Shown here piece after piece: positions 14,660 through 23,385 of a stretch of DNA of 33,254 bases. Positions within the stretch are counted from its first letter, which is position 1. Each line of letters begins with the position of its first letter. The stretch spans positions 1 through 33,254 of the forward strand of contig JANQGM010000015.1 in the NCBI GenBank assembly GCA_028277345.1, written 5' to 3'. The notes below the pieces were generated by a model. The model had not been told where the DNA came from. It did not search any database and was given only the letters and a program-made list of their open reading frames with translations. This stretch comes from Candidatus Bipolaricaulota bacterium (GTDB lineage: Bacteria > Bipolaricaulota > Bipolaricaulia > UBA7950 > UBA9294). A program made the position numbers and the translations under genes.

Positions 14660-17600
14660 TCTTCACATACGCATAGCGTACGGCTTGGTACATCGCCTTG
14701 AACTGCCTCTTGTGTTGCGGACTTTCGATCATCGAGAACTGCTTCTTCAACGACTCGTAGGCAACCGACAGGTGCTCCCTCGCTTTGGCGGGGTGCCCTC
14801 CTTCCAGCAAGACGAGGTAGCGGGTGAAATGGAGTTCATCCGCATCGGCCAGGGTTTGATCGCTCAGCGCGTCCATTGCCTGCTCAGATTGTGTCAAGGC
14901 AACGGCTACGTCTCCTGCCCTGAGATTCGCGCGCGCAAGCGCCGCCAACGAACGTGCTGCGATCGAAGCAAGACCTAATTCAACGGCATTTGTCTGCGCC
15001 TTCTCAAAGTACGACCTCGCCGATTCCGTATCCCCAAGACTCAGATACACGGAACCAAGATTGAATTGAGAGATCGCCTCTCCAGAGCGACTTCCAATCC
15101 GCTTCCGAATGGCGAGGGCTTCCTTGTGGTACATCCGAGCCCGTTTCAGCATCTCATTGTCCCCACAAGGGATTACGATGAGTTCTGCGTATCCACCGAC
15201 ACCCATCGCATGAAGCGCATTACCGATGTCAGATAGTGAATCCGCGCAGCTGTTTTCGTCCTCAAGCTGCTCGTAGAGCACAAGCGCACGTTCGTGCGAT
15301 TCGAGGGATTCAGCGAATGCCCCCAAGGCTTGGTACGAGTTCCCGAGATTCGAGAGACAACGAGCAGAGCCTGAGAGGTTTCCCATCTCTTCGAACATCG
15401 GTTGGGCTTGCTCGGTAAACTCAATGCACTTCTCGTACTCCCCGAGGAAGAAGTTGAGTGCCCCGAGATTGCCAAGGCTATCCGCCTCGCCCTTCCGATC
15501 GTTGATCTCCGCATACAGTTCCCGGGCTCGTTCGAAATGTTCTGTGGCCAGAGGGAAATCGCCCAAGCGTGCGTGGATGATGCCCAGCGCCTTGAGGCAT
15601 CCGGCGCGTCCGTTGACATCCCCGGACCGCTCGAAGATGGCGCGTGCGCGCTCAACAGCGTCACGAGCTTTTGGGAAGTCTCCCTGCTCTTCGTACGTCT
15701 TTCCGATCTGAGAAAGCGCCCGCGCCTCGCCGGAGGAAACGCCCGCTTTCCGCATGATCGCCAGCGCCTCGTTCCCGCAGTCCGCCGCATCTTGGAATTG
15801 GCCGCACCGATTGTGGAAGTCCGCCCATTCGATCAAGATGTCGCCCCGACCGGATACGGACGCATCCGCTTCAGCGAATGCAAGCAGTTCGGTGAGATCG
15901 GCGCGCTCCTCCTCCACCTTCCCCAAGATGGCTCGGACGCGCACGCGCCGTTTCAAGACGTCATAGCGTTCGCGCTCGGCCGTTGCTGCGCCGGACTGCT
16001 CCAGAATCTCCAAAGCGCGGGACAAGTACATGTCGGCCTCGGCATTCGCATACTGTTTCGCCGCACGCTCTCCTGCCAACCGGCAGTAGTTCAGCTCCGC
16101 CTCCAACTGTTCGGCGCGATTCCAATGAAAGACGAGACGCGGATAGTGAGGAATCAGGTTTTCTGCGTGCTCGTCTTCCAGCCATTCCGCCGCGCGATGA
16201 TGCAGCCGCCTGCGTTGCTCGAAGAGCAAGGTATCGTAGGTCACCTGCTGGGTGACGATATGCTGGAAAGCGTAGCCGATCTCCGGATCCTCCATCTCGA
16301 TCACCGTTAGTCGGCGTTCCGTCGCGTCATCAAGCTGGGTCCGAAGCTGCTCGTAACTCTCGCCGACCGGATGAATCGTCCCAACCGCTCGCAACAAGAA
16401 GCTGCGCCCCACAACGGAAGCAACCTTAAGCGTCAGCTGTTCCTCGGATGGAAGCCGATCGAGACGAGATAGAACGACACCCTCCAAGCTGTTCGGAATA
16501 CGGTCGGAAAGCGCTACGCCATCATCCACAAGCTCGCAACTCCCCTCAGAAATGCGAATGGCGCCGGTGTCGTGCAAGGCACGAATCAGCTCCCGCGCAT
16601 AGAAGGGAATCCCCTCGGCTCGCTCCACCAGAAGGCGGCCGACAGCCTCCGGGAGTGACTCAGCGGGAAGCGAGAGGTGCTCTGCCGCCACTTGCAGGAT
16701 GGCGTCTCCAGGGATCGGCCCCAAGAGCATGCGCACGGCGCCTCTTAGTTGCGAAAGGCGGGTGGCTTCAGACGGTTCAAGTTCGCCAAATGGTCGATGC
16801 GTGAGAAGGATGAGAGCAGGGTGCCGGGCCAGACGTCTCGCCACAGAGATCGTCAGATCCCAGGAAAGGGAATCCAACCAATGCGCGTCATCCAGAATGA
16901 GGATCAACGGATGTGTCGTTGTGGCGCACGTCAACAGCTCCCCAACCAAAGCGGCCAGACCCTCTCGCCGCACCTCAGGATTCAACCCTGAGGTGGTCGG
17001 CGTTTCCGGAAGGCACGTCGACAGCACGTCATTGAGCAATGGCGCACGATCCACGAGTTCGGGATCCCACGAGGCCATGCGGTTGCGAATCGCAGTTGGC
17101 CAGTCCTGCGTCGGCACGTGATCAAGATCGAAAAGGTCGGTGGCGATGGCACGCCAGGCGTGGTAGGGCGAGTGATGTTCGATGCCGTCGCCTGCTCCGA
17201 AGAGAATCGAAAACCCGTCTTCACGACCGAGGCGCACCACCTCGTCAACCAACCGGCTCTTCCCAATTCCCGCTTCCCCTTCGAGGAAGCGGATGCAGCG
17301 AGCGCCCGCCTTCGTATCGTTCAATGCCGCGAGGAGACGGCCAAGCTCCTGCTCTCGCCCGACCAAGACGGAGGCGTGGTCTTGCGACCGGCTCATCAGC
17401 GGCTGGGTGGGGCGAAAGACCGGCTGCGGTTGGCTCATCCCCTTCAGCTGAACGGCGTCAAGGGTTTCAAACACCCACTGTCGACGTGCCGCTTCGGCAA
17501 CGGCCTCGCTGCAACGGATCTCTCCTGGAGGACAGACTCCCATCAACCGGGCGGCCAGATTGACGGCATCCCCAATGGCTCCGTACGTCCTTCGCCCCTC

Positions 17601-18695
17601 GCCCCCATAGGCGCCTACGCGGGCGCGTCCGTAGCTCACGCCGATCTGCACGTCGCGAATGAAGGCCAGATGGTCAGGGATGTCCTGCAAGGCCACCGCA
17701 GCGGCAACCGCTCGCTGGCCGTCGTCTTCATGTGCCTGCAGCGCACCGAACACAGCGTACAAGTGGCTTCCTTTATCCGCCGTAGTGAGCAGCAGTACAT
17801 GGCCGCCATAGCGCCGGACAACGGATTGCACCCACGCGGTATAGGCATCCAGTTTGCCGCCGACTGCCTCATCATCGTCGTAAAGGAGGCCCGAGAACTT
17901 GAGGAAAATGGCTGCGATGGGGCGCAGCTCGGAAAGGAAATCCCCTTGCCCGGATGTAAGCCGCGCATGAACGTCGGCGTGCAAGAACGGCCTCAGCCGA
18001 TCGACGGAATCCGGCGCCGTCCCTTCCTTGCTTTCAACAAGCGCGGGCGGCTCTCTTAGCCCCGCGACCACGCCCAATCCCTCACGCCATTCATCCAGAA
18101 TGAGGTTCAGCATCAAGTTGTCGGCGACTTCAGAAGATACGATGACATCGCCCGGTCGAGCCATATGCTCGGCTTCGGAGAGGCGGTCCACCGGTTCTCC
18201 AGCCAACACGTCCATTCGGCGAATGTCCGGATCCCCCACCAGGAACCGCCGCAGGGTTCCTGATGAGATCGCCGCCTTCATCGCCAACGCCATCCGCCCT
18301 CCGTGGGGTGCGGGCATACCCCGATACTGCCGCATCGTGCGCTGCATGTGCAGCGCGCACGCGGTGGCCCGATGCCCAAGATCGTCAGTGAAGCAGGCAA
18401 TGAGCGCGTCTCCGATGAAACACACCACGCTTCCGCCATGCCGGTGGACATGGGAAACGAGATCGGTGTAGACCGTATTAAGAATCTGTGTCAGTTCGTC
18501 AACGCCGCGCCGCGGTCCAAGATGATCGACCAGCGCTTCAGTCAGTGGCGTGAAGCCGGAAATGTCGGCAAGAAGCGCGGATCCAACGAAGCGATCGGGG
18601 AGCTGCACCCCCGACGCAAGCGCGTTGCGGCGATCCACGGCGAGATAGCTGGACAAGCGGCGAACGAGAGACCGGCTCATCTTATCTCGACGCAT
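14640..18695 (-). CDS. Soluble-adenylyl-cyclase-like protein: two cyclase domains, AAA ATPase, TPR repeats
   Basis: This 1351-residue cytoplasmic protein has two class III cyclase homology domains. C1 (about residues 35-205) has metal-binding D44 (LLADISGF) and D96 (GDALIACF). C2 (about 255-420) has Lys at the D44-equivalent position (FLKFSGL) but keeps N379 and R383 (DAVNLAARL) and the DKGSHLYAVFG segment seen in human soluble cyclase. This asymmetric C1-C2 arrangement resembles ADCY10, so one active site is predicted, with metals from C1 and transition-state residues from C2. A STAND-type NTPase follows (GEAGIGKS near 473, LILDDAHWLD Walker B), then at least six TPR repeats. The product is probably cAMP; bicarbonate control is possible. 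ATG 18695 lies three bases after the stop of the GAF gene. Confidence 0.85.
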   Translation of the reverse strand: MRRDKMSRSLVRRLSSYLAVDRRNALASGVQLPDRFVGSALLADISGFTPLTEALVDHLGPRRGVDELTQILNTVYTDLVSHVHRHGGSVVCFIGDALIACFTDDLGHRATACALHMQRTMRQYRGMPAPHGGRMALAMKAAISSGTLRRFLVGDPDIRRMDVLAGEPVDRLSEAEHMARPGDVIVSSEVADNLMLNLILDEWREGLGVVAGLREPPALVESKEGTAPDSVDRLRPFLHADVHARLTSGQGDFLSELRPIAAIFLKFSGLLYDDDEAVGGKLDAYTAWVQSVVRRYGGHVLLLTTADKGSHLYAVFGALQAHEDDGQRAVAAAVALQDIPDHLAFIRDVQIGVSYGRARVGAYGGEGRRTYGAIGDAVNLAARLMGVCPPGEIRCSEAVAEAARRQWVFETLDAVQLKGMSQPQPVFRPTQPLMSRSQDHASVLVGREQELGRLLAALNDTKAGARCIRFLEGEAGIGKSRLVDEVVRLGREDGFSILFGAGDGIEHHSPYHAWRAIATDLFDLDHVPTQDWPTAIRNRMASWDPELVDRAPLLNDVLSTCLPETPTTSGLNPEVRREGLAALVGELLTCATTTHPLILILDDAHWLDSLSWDLTISVARRLARHPALILLTHRPFGELEPSEATRLSQLRGAVRMLLGPIPGDAILQVAAEHLSLPAESLPEAVGRLLVERAEGIPFYARELIRALHDTGAIRISEGSCELVDDGVALSDRIPNSLEGVVLSRLDRLPSEEQLTLKVASVVGRSFLLRAVGTIHPVGESYEQLRTQLDDATERRLTVIEMEDPEIGYAFQHIVTQQVTYDTLLFEQRRRLHHRAAEWLEDEHAENLIPHYPRLVFHWNRAEQLEAELNYCRLAGERAAKQYANAEADMYLSRALEILEQSGAATAERERYDVLKRRVRVRAILGKVEEERADLTELLAFAEADASVSGRGDILIEWADFHNRCGQFQDAADCGNEALAIMRKAGVSSGEARALSQIGKTYEEQGDFPKARDAVERARAIFERSGDVNGRAGCLKALGIIHARLGDFPLATEHFERARELYAEINDRKGEADSLGNLGALNFFLGEYEKCIEFTEQAQPMFEEMGNLSGSARCLSNLGNSYQALGAFAESLESHERALVLYEQLEDENSCADSLSDIGNALHAMGVGGYAELIVIPCGDNEMLKRARMYHKEALAIRKRIGSRSGEAISQFNLGSVYLSLGDTESARSYFEKAQTNAVELGLASIAARSLAALARANLRAGDVAVALTQSEQAMDALSDQTLADADELHFTRYLVLLEGGHPAKAREHLSVAYESLKKQFSMIESPQHKRQFKAMYQAVRYAYVKSATFPG

Positions 18696-18698
18696 GCC

Positions 18699-19787
18699 TT
18701 AGCTGACTCGGCTCCGATACGCCAGACACGGCGCCCATGAATCGAGCGGCTGAGGACATCCATCGCAACTCGCCGCCCCGCCTCGCCGCAGGCAGTAGCT
18801 TTCGATCACACGGTCAAAGACGGATGCATTGCGGATCGCGTAGGCAATTGGGTCGGCGATGGAATCCAAGAGCAATCGATCGGCCACAGTAAAGGCTTCT
18901 CCGTCCGCACGATTGAGAACTTCCAGCACGCCGATCGGTTCGTTCCCCGCAATCAGCGGAACGGCGATAAGATTGCGCGTACGAAATCCGGTGTCTGCAT
19001 CGATCCGCCCATAAAACTGCGTATCCTCTGCCGTGTCCTCAACAATCTCAGCCTGACGCGACGCCAGGACGCGCCCCGCGATCCCTTCGTCAGCGCTAAA
19101 CGTTCGCTCGCCAAGCCGGAGCTTGGCCGAACCGGCGGTGTGAAAAAAACGAAACGACGCCTTGTCATCAGTCAAGACAAGCACCGACGCCGCCTCAGCT
19201 GAAACCGCCTTCATGCTTGCAAATAGAACCAGTTCCAGAGATTCAGACAGCCCAACGGATTTGGCGAGAAGCGAACTGATATCGCGGAGCGTATCGACAT
19301 GCAAGAGCTGGCGCTGCAAACTTTCCTTGACGCAGAGGCCATCCACCGCTGAGGTCAACGCCGCGGTCACGTGAGACCACATCGATCCGAACGCTCCAGT
19401 GAGATCCTCGACAGCGGCCCAGCCCAGGAAACCCAGCCACCGTCCCTTGAGAACCAACGGAATTCCGTCGAAGCCTCGCTCCGACATCGGACGCTTCCAT
19501 GCATCGATCGATCGTCCGGATGCCGCGCCAGAGAACCAGGTCTTCAGATCGCGGTGAATCTGCGCATCGTCTTCGTCCGTGAGGCCTTCGCTCATGTACA
19601 CCTCATCGCTCAAACGAGGATCGCAAAGCAACACATAGCCACAGTCGTTGCCGGTCATGGCAAGGATAAGGTTAAGCAATGCATGGGCTCCAGCCGACGC
19701 TGTCGGCGCCGTGGAGATGGCCTGCAAGGCCCTGAGCAGTTCCGTCCATCGACCTTGTAGGACGTCCTTTCGTACGATTCCGATCAC
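18699..19787 (-). CDS. Tandem GAF domain sensor protein
   Basis: This 362-residue protein has a GAF-like region (about residues 20-160) and a second, clearer GAF domain (about 175-330) with LVLTDDKASFRFFHTAG, DEGIAGRVLASRQAEIVEDT and NLIAVPLIAGNEPIGVLEVLN. GAF domains bind cyclic nucleotides, haem or other small ligands and dimerise. The last 40 residues contain a cysteine cluster (CLRRGGAASCDGCPQPLDSWAPC) that could bind metal. There is no output domain. It is immediately upstream of the cyclase giant, three bases apart, so it probably modulates that protein. The frame begins with GTG at 19787 with AAGAAG adjacent, a weak ribosome-binding site, so the start is uncertain. Confidence 0.8.
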   Translation of the reverse strand: MIGIVRKDVLQGRWTELLRALQAISTAPTASAGAHALLNLILAMTGNDCGYVLLCDPRLSDEVYMSEGLTDEDDAQIHRDLKTWFSGAASGRSIDAWKRPMSERGFDGIPLVLKGRWLGFLGWAAVEDLTGAFGSMWSHVTAALTSAVDGLCVKESLQRQLLHVDTLRDISSLLAKSVGLSESLELVLFASMKAVSAEAASVLVLTDDKASFRFFHTAGSAKLRLGERTFSADEGIAGRVLASRQAEIVEDTAEDTQFYGRIDADTGFRTRNLIAVPLIAGNEPIGVLEVLNRADGEAFTVADRLLLDSIADPIAYAIRNASVFDRVIESYCLRRGGAASCDGCPQPLDSWAPCLAYRSRVS

Positions 19788-19873
19788 CTTCTTCGACGAA
19801 AATACTCTCGCATGGGGTCGGCTCCGAGAGTCGCGAGCGAGCGTTCATGGGGCGGAAATCCGCCATCCCTGAC

Positions 19874-19903
19874 ATCTAACTCCAATTCACACGGCGAAGT
19901 CAA
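19874..19903 (-). promoter_or_regulatory. Possible promoter of the GAF-cyclase operon
   Basis: Minus-strand -35 TTGACT (19898-19903) and -10 TTAGAT (19874-19879) with an 18-base spacer. This predicts a leader of about 80 bases before the GTG at 19787. The -10 match is weak. Confidence 0.35.
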
Positions 19904-19936
19904 TCTTGAATCCTATCGACGACCTGCGTCGAGCGG

Positions 19937-19965
19937 TTGTCTTCGACACTGGACTGTGCTAGCGT
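19937..19965 (+). promoter_or_regulatory. Promoter of the DUF1761 gene
   Basis: -35 TTGTCT (19937-19942), 17-base spacer and -10 TAGCGT (19960-19965). The start would be near 19972, about 17 bases before the ATG, leaving AAAAGGAGG within the leader. Confidence 0.45.
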
Positions 19966-19988
19966 GCGAGGGTGAAAAGGAGGTTCAT

Positions 19989-20393
19989 ATGGGGTTCTTC
20001 ACAGAGGTGAACTGGATCGCCGTCATCGTTGGAGGAATCTTCAACATGGCCTTTGGCGCGCTATGGTACGGCCCGTTGTTTGGGAAGGTCTGGTTGCGCG
20101 CCATCGGCAAGGCACCGGACGAGGTCCAAAGCAGTGGAACTATGTACATTCTCCCACTCATCGCGGGGCTCGTCTCCTCTTATCTTCTTGCCGCGCTCAT
20201 CGCCGGATTGTCCATCGCGCTGTGGTGGCAAGGCGTGTTGATGGGAGCCATTCTCTATCTCGGAATCGGATCAACCGCCACCCTGACTACAGGGACGTTT
20301 GAAGGCTCTCCACGTGGCGCGTGGCTGTTGTTCACGCTCTATCAAGTCATCGTCTTCGCTGTCCTCGGTTTGGTCTTTGTACTCTGGACCTAG
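19989..20393 (+). CDS. DUF1761 membrane protein
   Basis: This 134-residue integral membrane protein has four hydrophobic helices. It opens with the family motif VNWIAVIVGGIFNMAFGALWYGPLFGKVW and keeps the TTGTFEGSPRGAW segment near the C-terminus. The family is widespread and of unknown function. ATG 19989 lies seven bases after AAAAGGAGG; the open frame continues upstream to 19812 without similarity. It stands alone between a divergent sensor operon and a hairpin at 20410-20437. Confidence 0.85.
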   Translation: MGFFTEVNWIAVIVGGIFNMAFGALWYGPLFGKVWLRAIGKAPDEVQSSGTMYILPLIAGLVSSYLLAALIAGLSIALWWQGVLMGAILYLGIGSTATLTTGTFEGSPRGAWLLFTLYQVIVFAVLGLVFVLWT

Positions 20394-20409
20394 AAAGCAA
20401 CAACGTGTC

Positions 20410-20437
20410 GGCCGGGCCCTCCACCAAGGGTCCGGCC
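20410..20437 (+). terminator. Hairpin after the DUF1761 gene
   Basis: GGCCGGGCCCT (20410-20420) pairs with AGGGTCCGGCC (20427-20437), eleven pairs with one G-T, around a 6-base loop. There is no T-run beyond TGT, so it is a strong but incomplete terminator. Confidence 0.5.
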
Positions 20438-20574
20438 TGTAGGCTTCATCTGCACGCCGACACCACACTGACTTGACTCTCACCCGCTCCCGGTGTTGTC
20501 TTTCTGCATTCTGCAACCTCCCTGAATGCCCGCGTTGAGGACCAATGCTCGTTCAGATCAGGAGACAAACGGGA

Positions 20575-20603
20575 TTGTGCTGACCAGGCTCTCCAGATAC
20601 CGT
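20575..20603 (+). promoter_or_regulatory. Possible promoter of the secreted protein gene
   Basis: TTGTGC (20575-20580), 17-base spacer and TACCGT (20598-20603). The start would be near 20610, about 25 bases before the ATG. The hexamers resemble those used by coaE and the cNMP unit, but each match is modest. Confidence 0.3.
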
Positions 20604-20634
20604 CTGGTTCATTGAGGGGAGTGGTCACACCATC

Positions 20635-21459
20635 ATGAACGCGCACCGAGCGGTCGGACTAATCCTTGTCGTTGTGCTGTGCGGAGCCGCCGCCGAGACC
20701 TTGGCTACCGAGCCGGCGGATGCGATTTCCTCCTGGGCTCTTCGCGCCGAAGCCTCCTTCGTCGATTTCTCATTCGCAGCGATTCAAACGCGAATCGATG
20801 GGGCCCTCGGATTCAAAGAGATCGCGGGTTCTGCGTGGCTGGAAGCCTCGCCGCTCAATCTGACACCCTCAGCATTCGGGGCCGCGCTTTCCCTTCAACG
20901 CGATTGGCTCTCGCTTCATGCCGACTTCGATCAACGACAAGACGTTTCAACCTTCGCCGTTTACGGGCGTGCGGCACCCCCAGCATGGATTCTCGTCAAC
21001 GGCACGCCCACTGTCCTTGCCGAACTCGGTCTCACGGTGTCGTCCACGGTCGCCGGACCGGATCCCCGCCAAGACATCGTGCTGAACCCTCAGCTAACGG
21101 GCGTGCTCTCCACAAGTGGAATTCTGGTCAAGCCGGCGCTGAACTTGGATATCACACTGGGGTCGGATGCCATCGCTCCCATGATCACTCAGGTCCATCT
21201 GTCTTCGACCGTTGACCTTGGAACCGTCATCCTCACAAGCACCGTGTCCTTCGAGCGTGCGTTCGACGCGTTCAAAAGCTTGTCCTTGGCCCTTTCACTC
21301 CCCGAATGTGGATGGATGATGACAGGATCATGGCTACCTCTTGGAAACGATACGTCTGTCATTCGAATTGCGGTACGCGCACAATGGGGGAATGTCTCAT
21401 TGCTCCCCTCCCAAACTGGCGATACCGGGCAAATCTGTACCGGCGACGTGTGCTTCTAG
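20635..21459 (+). CDS. Secreted protein of unknown function, beta-rich
   Basis: This 274-residue protein has a cleavable signal peptide (VGLILVVVLCGAAAETLA, about residues 6-25). The mature part is rich in alternating hydrophobic and polar residues (SLQRDWLSLHADFDQRQDVSTFAVYG, TLDITLGS-like strands), as in outer-membrane beta-barrels or envelope-associated beta proteins. It has two late cysteines (QICTGDVCF at the C-terminus, one CxxxxC-like pair) that could form a disulfide. I do not recognise a family. The start codon is preceded only by GGGGAG at 13-15 bases, so the start is uncertain. Confidence 0.55.
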   Translation: MNAHRAVGLILVVVLCGAAAETLATEPADAISSWALRAEASFVDFSFAAIQTRIDGALGFKEIAGSAWLEASPLNLTPSAFGAALSLQRDWLSLHADFDQRQDVSTFAVYGRAAPPAWILVNGTPTVLAELGLTVSSTVAGPDPRQDIVLNPQLTGVLSTSGILVKPALNLDITLGSDAIAPMITQVHLSSTVDLGTVILTSTVSFERAFDAFKSLSLALSLPECGWMMTGSWLPLGNDTSVIRIAVRAQWGNVSLLPSQTGDTGQICTGDVCF

Positions 21460-21891
21460 TCCGCCAACTCCACGCGGAGTGATCGTGTGCGCCTGACCTG
21501 ACCACCGATCCGGATTCGATCATCTCAATTCCCGCTGACAACCATGAGGTGACGCGCTCTTCCATCACGGGTGTCGGGATCCACGTTCGGGTCGTTCGGA
21601 GGATGCCAGCTTATGGTTGCAATGATGGGAATCCGCTGGATGAAACGGAGCCATCTCTCTCCGAAGCCCTGAGCGAGCACAGCTTCTCATCCAAGGTGAC
21701 AAGGCGCTGCGATCCAACCGCGAATTGGTGTATGGATTCGGCCTTTTCGACGCCGTTCTCCCGTCAATCTCCTTATCGGTTCGTCACCTTCGAGACCTTG
21801 TGGTCAACCCCATCCGGCTGTCGCCATTGCCTCTCCATGAGAAACGGCAGAGGAATTGCCCCTCTGCCGCGCCGTATCCTTCATGAAGCAG
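21460..21891. other. 432-base stretch with no convincing gene
   Basis: The gap separates the + strand secreted protein from the - strand TPR-like gene. It holds a short dyad ACTCC/GGAGT at 21467-21480 and the terminator at 21845-21869. An open frame at 21549-21899 has no signal, no family similarity and no ribosome-binding site, so I do not call it. Composition is ordinary. Confidence 0.6.
21845..21869 (-). terminator. Terminator after the TPR-like gene
   Basis: CGGCAGAGG (21845-21853) pairs perfectly with CCTCTGCCG (21861-21869) around a 7-base loop. On the minus strand the stem is followed by TTTCTC. It lies 23 bases past the stop of the minus-strand gene. Confidence 0.65.
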
Positions 21892-22356
21892 CTAGGTGAT
21901 GGTGGCAAGGTCGTCCAGCAACATCTTCTTGGCGCCGTCGTCCTCGACCCCTTCAGCCGCTTCCTTGGCCTTCGCAAGCCACTCGTGCATGGCACTCGTA
22001 TCCCCGGCGACGCCTTCCGCGCGCGCCATGGCTTCGTAGGCATAGCCCAGGGAAAACGGGTCCTTGACCTCTCGTTCGGTCAGGTCCATGCAGAGCTTCC
22101 CATATCGGACGGCTTCGTCGCCTCGGCCGATCAACGCTTGGACGCGGGCAATCTGCCAATACGACATCGCCAAGTTCGACGGCTGGCAATCCTCGCGTTG
22201 AGACCAATGCCAAGCCGAGGCCATCGTCAGCTGAAGCATTGCTTCATCGTCTTCGGGAGTCCGATTCTCCTTGTCGATGTAGCCCCACGTATCGTTGAAG
22301 CAGGACACGGAAAAGTATTGATGCGCCTTCGTTTTGTCAACCTCAGGGGTGCTCAT
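21892..22356 (-). CDS. Small TPR-like helical protein
   Basis: This 154-residue all-helical cytoplasmic protein has repeats of the type seen in TPRs: MSYWQIARVQALIGRGDEAVRYGKLCMDL, then LGYAYEAMARAEGVAGDTSAMHEWLAKAKEAA. TPR units are protein-protein adaptors. There is no enzymatic motif and the partner is unknown. The ATG has GAGGAGGAACTTC upstream. It is divergent from the amidase gene, whose predicted -35 lies 63 bases upstream of this start. Confidence 0.65.
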   Translation of the reverse strand: MSTPEVDKTKAHQYFSVSCFNDTWGYIDKENRTPEDDEAMLQLTMASAWHWSQREDCQPSNLAMSYWQIARVQALIGRGDEAVRYGKLCMDLTEREVKDPFSLGYAYEAMARAEGVAGDTSAMHEWLAKAKEAAEGVEDDGAKKMLLDDLATIT

Positions 22357-22418
22357 GAAGTTCCTCCTCTTGGATGGTCTTCGCAGTATACGGTCTCCTG
22401 GTGCCGAGAACTACGGAC

Positions 22419-22447
22419 TCGACCGGCGAGCCTCTGTTTGTCATACT
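22419..22447 (+). promoter_or_regulatory. Promoter of the amidase gene, probably leaderless
   Basis: -35 TCGACC (22419-22424), 17-base spacer and -10 CATACT (22442-22447), followed by six bases and then ATG 22454. There is no ribosome-binding site before the ATG. Confidence 0.4.
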
Positions 22448-22453
22448 CACCCC

Positions 22454-23140
22454 ATGAGAAGACGTTGGATCTTGATGAGCATCGTCGTTGTCGTCATCGC
22501 CGCCGTGGCCACTGGCGCGTTTCTGCTCCTCGGAAATCACGGAATGCGATCGCGGGGACCCTCTCCATCCACCATTGTTGTCCTTGATGCAGGTCATGGA
22601 GGACGAGACCCTGGGGCCGTCTACGGCGATGTTCACGAAGCGGATCTGAATCTGGCCGTGATGAAGCAGGTTGCGGAATTCCTCGACACCGACCCACGCA
22701 TCGGCGTACACATGACGCGAACGCTAGACATCAGCGTGTCACTGGAGGACCGCATTGGCCTTGCCAATGACTCGGATGCCGCGCTGTATCTCTCCATTCA
22801 AAGTAACGCCAGCACGGTATCGGATGCTTCGGGCATTGAGACGCTGGTCTCAGACCAAGTGGCTCAGGATGCAGCCGCGTGGCAATGGGCCGAAATCCTT
22901 CAGGATGCCGTCACCAACGCAACCGGGGCTCGAGACCGCGGTGTCCGTTCACAGGATCTCTACCTTCACCGAGCGGAGATGCCGGCTGCATTGATCGAAA
23001 TCGGATTTCTCTCGAATCGGGCTGAGCGGGAGAAGCTCCTGGATCCCACATATCAAAACACCATCGCCAAAGCGATCTACAATGGAATCGTTACTTACTT
23101 GACGTTCTCTTCCCCGAACGAATTCGCTGACAAGTTCTAG
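22454..23140 (+). CDS. Membrane-anchored N-acetylmuramoyl-L-alanine amidase, Amidase_3 type
   Basis: This 228-residue protein has an N-terminal transmembrane anchor (about residues 6-28) and an Amidase_3 domain: IVVLDAGHGGRDPGA with Zn-ligand H48, E62 as the second ligand, and IEIGFLSN with catalytic E182. The normal third Zn ligand, His in a SIHAN motif, is glutamine here (LSIQSNAS, Q116, codon CAA). Active enzymes cleave the amide between MurNAc and L-Ala in peptidoglycan during cell separation, recycling or sporulation. The loss of one ligand suggests reduced, altered or no activity. The start ATG 22454 is supported by the promoter six bases upstream. Confidence 0.85.
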   Translation: MRRRWILMSIVVVVIAAVATGAFLLLGNHGMRSRGPSPSTIVVLDAGHGGRDPGAVYGDVHEADLNLAVMKQVAEFLDTDPRIGVHMTRTLDISVSLEDRIGLANDSDAALYLSIQSNASTVSDASGIETLVSDQVAQDAAAWQWAEILQDAVTNATGARDRGVRSQDLYLHRAEMPAALIEIGFLSNRAEREKLLDPTYQNTIAKAIYNGIVTYLTFSSPNEFADKF

Positions 23141-23385
23141 GCTCAGAGGACGTATGTTTTCCTTGTCGGCGATGGCAAAACGCTTCGCGAACACAGCCTT
23201 CATCCGTCAAAGTAACGTGCTCTCGCGTCCCATGAGATACCCCGCCACTATGCAACTGGAGAAGCAGATATGTCTGAGTTAGCCAACTCGACAACTGTGG
23301 GATCGTCCTGAGAGTTCGACGCTCTCGTGGTCGCAAATGCCGGAGGTTGGCTTCGCTAAGCTGTCAGCGTTGAATGCGAACGGTG

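Noticed and set aside
21549-21899. 116-codon open frame on the + strand
   Set aside because: No ribosome-binding site, no recognisable motifs, and it overlaps the end of the supported minus-strand gene.
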